Source of the DNA: Erodium maritimum
Taxonomy: Eukaryota; Streptophyta; Magnoliopsida; Geraniales; Geraniaceae
Reading direction: 5' to 3'
DNA length: 64,000 bases
Assembly: GCA_963921825.1 (NCBI GenBank)
Contig: OY997588.1
Coordinates: forward strand, 51,468,803 to 51,532,802
In this document: positions 58,853 through 64,000 of the stretch, one piece after another
Position numbering within the stretch: the first letter of the stretch is position 1
Layout of the letters: each line of letters starts with the position of its first letter
Translations under genes and position numbers: made by a program
The notes under the pieces: generated by a model
Database searches by the model: none
Told to the model about the DNA's origin: nothing
What the model saw: only the letters and a program-made list of their open reading frames with translations

Positions 58853-59380
58853 TGGTAAGGGTTGAGGACTGCACTTCACCTCAGGGACCACCACAAATTT
58901 TTGGAATTGAGAACACATTATTTTTGGAGGGAATACAATCTCTACAGTCCATTGCAGCCACCACAGACACTTTGGTCACTAAAACCCAGCACTTTACTCC
59001 TCAACCAAAATCCAAATTTACAAAAAGAAAATCAAAGCAACCTCAGGTTTCATATGTGTATGATACAAGATCAAGGAGAGGGAAAGAAACACCAATGTTA
59101 TCTCTGATAGATAAGAAAAAGAAGAAGGCAGTTGATACACCAGCTACTGCTGAAGGGATTCAAAGCCCTTGGGATTATTGCAAGGCAATTGGGTTAAAGG
59201 AATTTGTGGTTGATGAACTTGTCATAGATCAGTTTGATAATCTTGAAGCTGAGATCAACCAAAGAGTGAATTTTGAGGCAGATTTTGGGGATGACTTCAT
59301 TGATCTTGAGGAAGAGGAGGACATTTGTCTGGATGAGATAGAATCTCAAGCCAGAGCTTTCAATACTGATTAAGCCTGAG

Positions 59381-62300
59381 ATGAAGATCCTCTCTTGGAA
59401 TTTAAGAGGGGTCTCTTCTGTGCAGAAGCAGAAGGCTTTGAAGGGTGTGATACAGAAGCAAAAACCTTTTTTTTATTGCTGCAAGAGACAAAGTTGCAGA
59501 AGTTACCTATTTATTTTCAAAGATCCATTGGACTATCTGAGGCCTGGAAGGTGGTAGTTCTTGATGCTATAGTCTTGTCTGGGGGGGGGGCGTTTGCACT
59601 TGCTGGAACACTGACCTTTTTCTGATGCAAAGCATAAAGCCCATTCAACATGCTTTGATCTGGACAGGTTTTTCTGAAGAATGGAAAATTTCTCTATCAA
59701 TCATAAATGTTTATGCTCCCTGTAATGCTAGGAAAAGAAGATCACTCTGGACTGCACTTATTGAGGAGATCAGTTTGCTAGGCCCTTTCTATATCTGTGC
59801 TGGAGATTTTAATGCTATCATACAGAATTCTGAGAAAACAGGCAACTCACAGTCTTTGTCCTCTATCAGAAGCTTCAATAGATTCATTAATGAGGCATCA
59901 CTCTTAGATATCCCACTGGTGGGTGGTAATTTCACTTGGTTTGGGACAAATTCAGTAGCCTCTAGACTGGATAGGTTCTTACTTGCTCCCCAAGTAATGA
60001 ATACTTTTCAAAATTTGTCTCTATGTTGTATTGCCAGGTCTATCTCTGATCACAAACCAGTTATTTTAAGTGATCCTATCATAGATTAGGGCCCCAGACC
60101 CTTTAAATTCCTGAATGTATGGTTAGATCATCCCACTTTCCTGAAGGATGTTGCACAATTTTGGGGAGAGATGGTGGAGGTGGGGGACCGTCATGTGGTG
60201 ATCTGGTTAAAATTTAAGAAGCTTAAAACTTTTCTCAAACAATGGAATGTACAGGTGTTTGGGCATTTGGAGACCTCCATTGATGTGTTGCAAGGCCAGA
60301 TAAATGACTTGGATGGCATAGTGGAATCCAGGGCCCTCACTGATGCTGAAAGAGCATTGAGATCTCAGTGAAGTGCTGTGTTAGTACAAAAACTCAAGGC
60401 CTTGGCAAAGTTGTGGAGCCAAAAATCTAGATTAAAATGGATCAAGGAAGGGGAAAGAAATACAAAGTATTATCACTTATGGGCCAATTTTTCTGCTACC
60501 AAAAAGAGAATTATTCAGATAGTTGAGGAGGGACAAATCTTTATTTCTCCTAAAGATATCAAGACTGCTGCTGCATCACATTTTAGCTCCAGGTTCCAAA
60601 AGACCAATTCAGTGGTTATTGATGTATCTCACCTCGCTTTCAATAGTATATCACAAGCAAAGGCTGATTTTTTAGAAAGACCTTTCACTATTGAAGAAGT
60701 GCACTTTGCAGTTTTGGATTGTGATGGGGAAAAGGCCACAGGTCCTGATGGTTTTACTCTCAAGTTCTTCCAAAAAGGTTGGGATTTTTTGCAACATGAC
60801 ATCCTTCTCTTCTGCCACCATTTCCACTCCACAGGCTTGTTGGGTAAGGGTATAAACTCTTCCTTTTTTACCCTTATTCCAAAAGTGGCAAATCCTTCCT
60901 CTTTCAATGAATATAGACCTATTAGCCTGGTAGGGGCATTGTATAAGATCATCTCAAAAGTGTTGGCTGCAAGGCTGAAGACAGTGATGGACCAGCTAGT
61001 TAGTGATGTTCAAACAGGTTTCATAGCAGGGAGACAAATTCTGGATGGAATACTTATAGCCTCAGAGGTGTTGCATTCACTCAAAACCTCTAAAGAAGAA
61101 GTAATTTTATTCAAAGCAGATTTTGAAAAGGCCTATGACCATTTGGATTGGAATTATCTAAATAATGTGCTCAAAATCATGGGGTTTAGTGTTTTGTGGA
61201 GAGGTTGAATGTCTTCTTGCTTCAGGGCTTGGGGATCAGTTCTGATTAATGGTTCTCCCTCAGAGGATTTTAAACTTTCAAGAGGCCTAAGACAAGGCTG
61301 TTCATTATCCCCTCTTCTATTTGCCATTGCAGCTGAAGGTTTACATTTAATCTTGGAACAAGGGATCACAGAAGGAAAATTGGCTGGTGTCACTTGTGGC
61401 ATCTTAGGGCCAATGATTTCACATCTCCAACTTGCAGATGATACACTCATTATCTTAAAAGCATCAGAGGCACATATCCATAACCTCAAGTCTTCTCTGT
61501 TGGCTTTTCAGTTAGCATCTGGTTTAAAAGTCAACTTCAGAAAGTCCAAAGGAATTTCTGAAGTCTTCTCTGTTGGCTTTTCAGTTGATAAATCCTTCCA
61601 CTTTATCTCTGGAGCAAATCTCTCTGATCCTTGGTTGTGACACTTCTGATCTTCCTCTTGACTATTTGGGGTTTCAGTTAGGATCAAATCCTAGAAGATT
61701 TAAAACTTGGGTTCCAATCATAGAAAAATTCAAAAGGAAGCTGAACCTTTGGCAAGCCAAAACTCTGAATTTTGGAGGAAGGATCACTCTCATCAAGTCA
61801 TCCTTGTCCTCACTCCCTCTATTTTACATGTCACTCTTCAGAGCTCCAAAAAAGGTGATTGTGGAGATGGAGAAATGGAAAAGAAGGTTTCTGTGGAATG
61901 GTACAGTTACAAAGAAGGTACTTCATAAGATCAAGTGGGGTGTTGTCTGCACTGCTAAAGAGAAGGGTGGGCTGGGGATTAAAAACTTATTTGTGATGAA
62001 CAATGCACTCTTAGCTAAATGGTGGTGGAGGTTTGCAGTGGAGACTAATTCTCTTTGGAAGAGATTTATCTGTGCCAAATATGGGTGGAGTAAGGATGAT
62101 TGGGACCTATCAAAACTGAAGATAGCTGGTAATCAAAATTTTCTTAGCCATGTACATTCTTTACTCTCAGACCAAAGATTTAGTACTGCTGTTGGATTTT
62201 CTGGTATGGAGTGGTTTGTCAATAATGGGGAAAGGGTGGATTTTTGGTCTGACATTTGGCTAATTGAAGTGCCCTTGAAAGTGAGATATCAGAGGCTCTA

Positions 62301-62994
62301 TCATTTATCTATTTTCAAGAAACAAAAGGTGGTGCAGTTCTGGAACAATGGTGAATGGTCCATTAATTTTAGGAGAAGGCTTAGAGGCTGGGAGCTGGGA
62401 CTCTTCAATCTATTATCAGACCAACTCAATTTATTTTGTCTACAAGATGCAGGAGCAGACAGGGTAGTGTGGAAATTGCATGAGGCAGGCTTTAAAGTAA
62501 AAAGAATGTATTGGAACTTCGAAGACTTGGATACACAGACTCAACCTTGGGCAAAATTGCTTTGGTCCCCTTTCCTCCCTCCTAAGATTTCTGGTTTTAT
62601 CTGGTTGGCTTGCCATAAGGCCATTCCTACCAAATTGTTTTTGGAAGGGAGAGGAATACATTTTGATTTAATGGATACACTTTGTCCTTTTTGTGGGAAT
62701 GATTTTGAGGAGATAAATCATCTCCTTCTGACTTGTCATAGGGCTTGGATGATCTGGTCTGCAGTTCTTCAGTGGTGGGGATTTACAACTGTTATGCAGG
62801 GGGATTTCTTGGGTTTCATTTATGCCTGGTCAGATATCAGCTCTGCACTATCTGCTAAGCAATGGATAACCACCATTTTTGTCACTCTATGGTTTATTTG
62901 GCTGGCAAGGAATAACCTAGTGTTCAACAAAGTATTGGATACTCATTTGTCAGTTTTACAAAAGATACAAAGCTACACTTTCAATCTTGAATAG
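59381..62994 (+). pseudogene. LINE ORF2 (endonuclease, reverse transcriptase, zf-RVT)
   Basis: Starts MKILSWNLRG seven bases after ORF1. The apurinic-type endonuclease shows LLLQETKL, NVYAPC, GDFN, SRLDRFLL and SDHKPV. The reverse transcriptase shows PKVANPSSFNEYRPISLV, FKADFEKAYD, RQGCSLSPLLFAI and the catalytic LADDT. The C-terminal zf-RVT region shows PPKISGFIWLACH and CPFCGNDFEEINHLLLTC. It has about 1,200 codons, normal for plant L1. Lesions: frameshift in a T-run near 59468, frameshift in a run of ten G (59581-59590), TAG at 60087, TGA at 60369, TGA at 61206, and a frame change at about 61561-61586. The last 473 codons (61573-62991) are open. No RNase H domain is seen. Confidence 0.9.
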
Positions 62995-64000
62995 GCAAAT
63001 TTCCACAGATACAAACCCTTCTCCTATGAAGCTTGGATTAAAGACCCTTCCATCTGCTTTAGAGTAAAGAAGTAATGACATCCACTTAGGGCCAGGGGGT
63101 ACTTTCTTTTCAACAAGAATGAATTGGCTTTCTGGTGGTTTTATCTTGGCCCTAGTTTATTGTTGGTGATCTTGTTACATTGAGGTTGGGGTTTTTTGGG
63201 TGGTTTTGGGGGAGGGTAATGGGGAGTGACTGTGAGTTTGGTAAGGATTAGTATTTAAACAGACTTTCCTGCTTTGTTTTTCTCCTCTTCTTGTGTGGGG
63301 GTTATTTTGTGACAAGTCTTTTTGTTTTTTTTGAGTGGGGGCTATAATTCTTTTTTTACCTCTTGAGTGTTTTTTTGGTCTTACAACTTGCTTTCAGGTT
63401 TGGTTTAGTAGGCATGTGACCTATCTTGCAGGTACTGCAAAATTGGATGCCTGATGTTTGGAGGACAAATGTGCAACTATGGACAATTTGGATGGAAGAA
63501 CAGTAACTTTTGGCTGGTTTTTTGTTGTCATATGTTGGAAGGAAGGTTGCACTGTCTTGCTTGGGAGTCTTTTGATTATGGGACTCTCTATCTGATCTTG
63601 ACTGCAATATGTCACAGATTTTGGTGTACACCAGTCTTTTAGCTTCTAGGGAAGTTTGTACTTAGGCTCTTGGGGTTTGGGAAGACAAACGTTTGTTCCT
63701 GCATAATTGGAATGGGCTGCTGTTGTACTGGTTTTAGCATTTTCAGTGCTGGTTTGCTTTTGACATCAACAGTTGGGGGGGTTTTTTGGTTTTGGTTTTG
63801 GTATTGGTTTCATCACAGTAGGGGTTACAGGCTTGTGATTTGGGGTTGTTGATAAGTTCTCAGCAACTTCAGACACTAGTTAATTTGGGTAAGTCCCGTT
63901 GGTTTGGTTGTTTCTTGATGACTTGTACCACAAGTTATCTTTGGGGGTATTTGGTGTTGTAATTTTTAGGTGTATTGAGAGTTAATTCTCTTGGCCGGTT
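62995..64000 (+). other. LINE 3' untranslated region (continues past window)
   Basis: About 1 kb of T/G-rich sequence without real coding content follows the ORF2 stop. Short ORFs here are chance products of TGG/TTT-rich sequence. No poly(A) tail is reached. Confidence 0.6.

Larger units (their letters stand above)
53886..59373 (+). pseudogene. LINE ORF1 (RRM protein), split by solo LTR
   Basis: Starts at ATG 53886 (MAGEPSPLDLD); the open frame upstream to 53823 begins with GTG. It has a Pro-rich N-terminus and an RNA recognition motif (FWAFVSNIPPDSSPLWLEDQ, then GRHFSFIRF) at about residues 160-240. It continues with WLDNWVILLPNSQRWLEKSGRL and VSVTGLPFFGWCEESLEKSL, a usual plant LINE ORF1 segment. 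The frame is unbroken apart from three stops: TGA at 55017, TGA at 55083, TAG at 55383. The solo LTR enters at 55932; removing it and one tggta copy rejoins the frame exactly (GINEM | VRVEDC), ending in an acidic tail (LEEEEDICLDEIESQ). Reconstructed length is about 854 codons. Confidence 0.85.
53690..64000 (+). mobile_element. L1-type LINE (plus strand), interrupted by a solo LTR
   Basis: A near full-length non-LTR retrotransposon with ORF1 (53886-55931 continued at 58858-59373), ORF2 (59381-62993) and a T/G-rich 3' region reaching the window end. Its poly(A) tail is outside the window. It carries six in-frame stops and about three frameshifts, so it is dead. The 5' start (about 53690) is approximate. 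A gypsy solo LTR sits in ORF1. It belongs to a different subfamily from the minus-strand LINE, though both have RRM-type ORF1s with acidic C-termini. Confidence 0.88.

Noticed and set aside
63454-63852. Short ORFs after LINE ORF2
   Set aside because: They are chance frames in T/G-rich 3' untranslated sequence, on both strands.
1-64000. A novel cellular pathway or defence system
   Set aside because: I looked for clustered non-transposon genes on both strands and found none; the coherent signals are nested transposable elements and two decayed gene fragments.

Overview
The window looks like repeat-dense plant nuclear DNA, most likely eudicot, though I cannot name the species. The evidence is plant-type LTR retrotransposons primed by initiator tRNA-Met, plant L1-type LINEs with an RRM-containing ORF1, a Mutator-like element with a 9-bp target duplication, and fragments of two plant gene families. 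There are no bacterial operons, rRNA or tRNA genes, or CRISPR arrays. I see no intact cellular gene. The one long uninterrupted coding region is a 924-aa copia polyprotein fragment at 48448-51222 (minus).

Layout. 1-2641: two nested minus-strand Ty3/gypsy LTR pieces. 3053-12316: gypsy element A (Tekay/Del-type chromovirus, target duplication tatag). 12322-16862: AT-rich, probably low-copy DNA with minus-strand remnants resembling a mitochondrial acyl carrier protein gene and a PIRL (Ras-group-related LRR) gene. 16863-40103: gypsy element B (target duplication taccc), which was hit twice. A copia element of the Angela/BARE lineage lies in its 5' LTR (18863-27316, target duplication gccat), and a reverse-oriented gypsy element C lies in its reverse transcriptase (30993 to about 37360). 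40109-43962: AT-rich flank carrying a 1,794-bp Mutator-like element (41453-43246). 43963-46400: internally deleted LINE, minus strand. 46758-52853: second copia element of the same family, minus strand, target duplication tctat. 53690-64000: LINE on the plus strand, split by a 2,921-bp solo gypsy LTR (55932-58852, target duplication tggta), its 3' end lying beyond the window.

How the parts relate. Element B retains a nearly complete gypsy reverse transcriptase. Elements A and C have lost reverse transcriptase, RNase H and most of the integrase core, and share deletion junctions, so they look like a non-autonomous family copied in trans. The plus-strand copia element has 1,688-bp LTRs that look identical, yet its gag, protease, integrase and reverse transcriptase are all broken. 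The minus-strand copia relative keeps an open integrase-RT-RNase H frame but has lost gag, the primer binding site and part of its 5' LTR. All coding calls come from reading motifs; no database search was possible.
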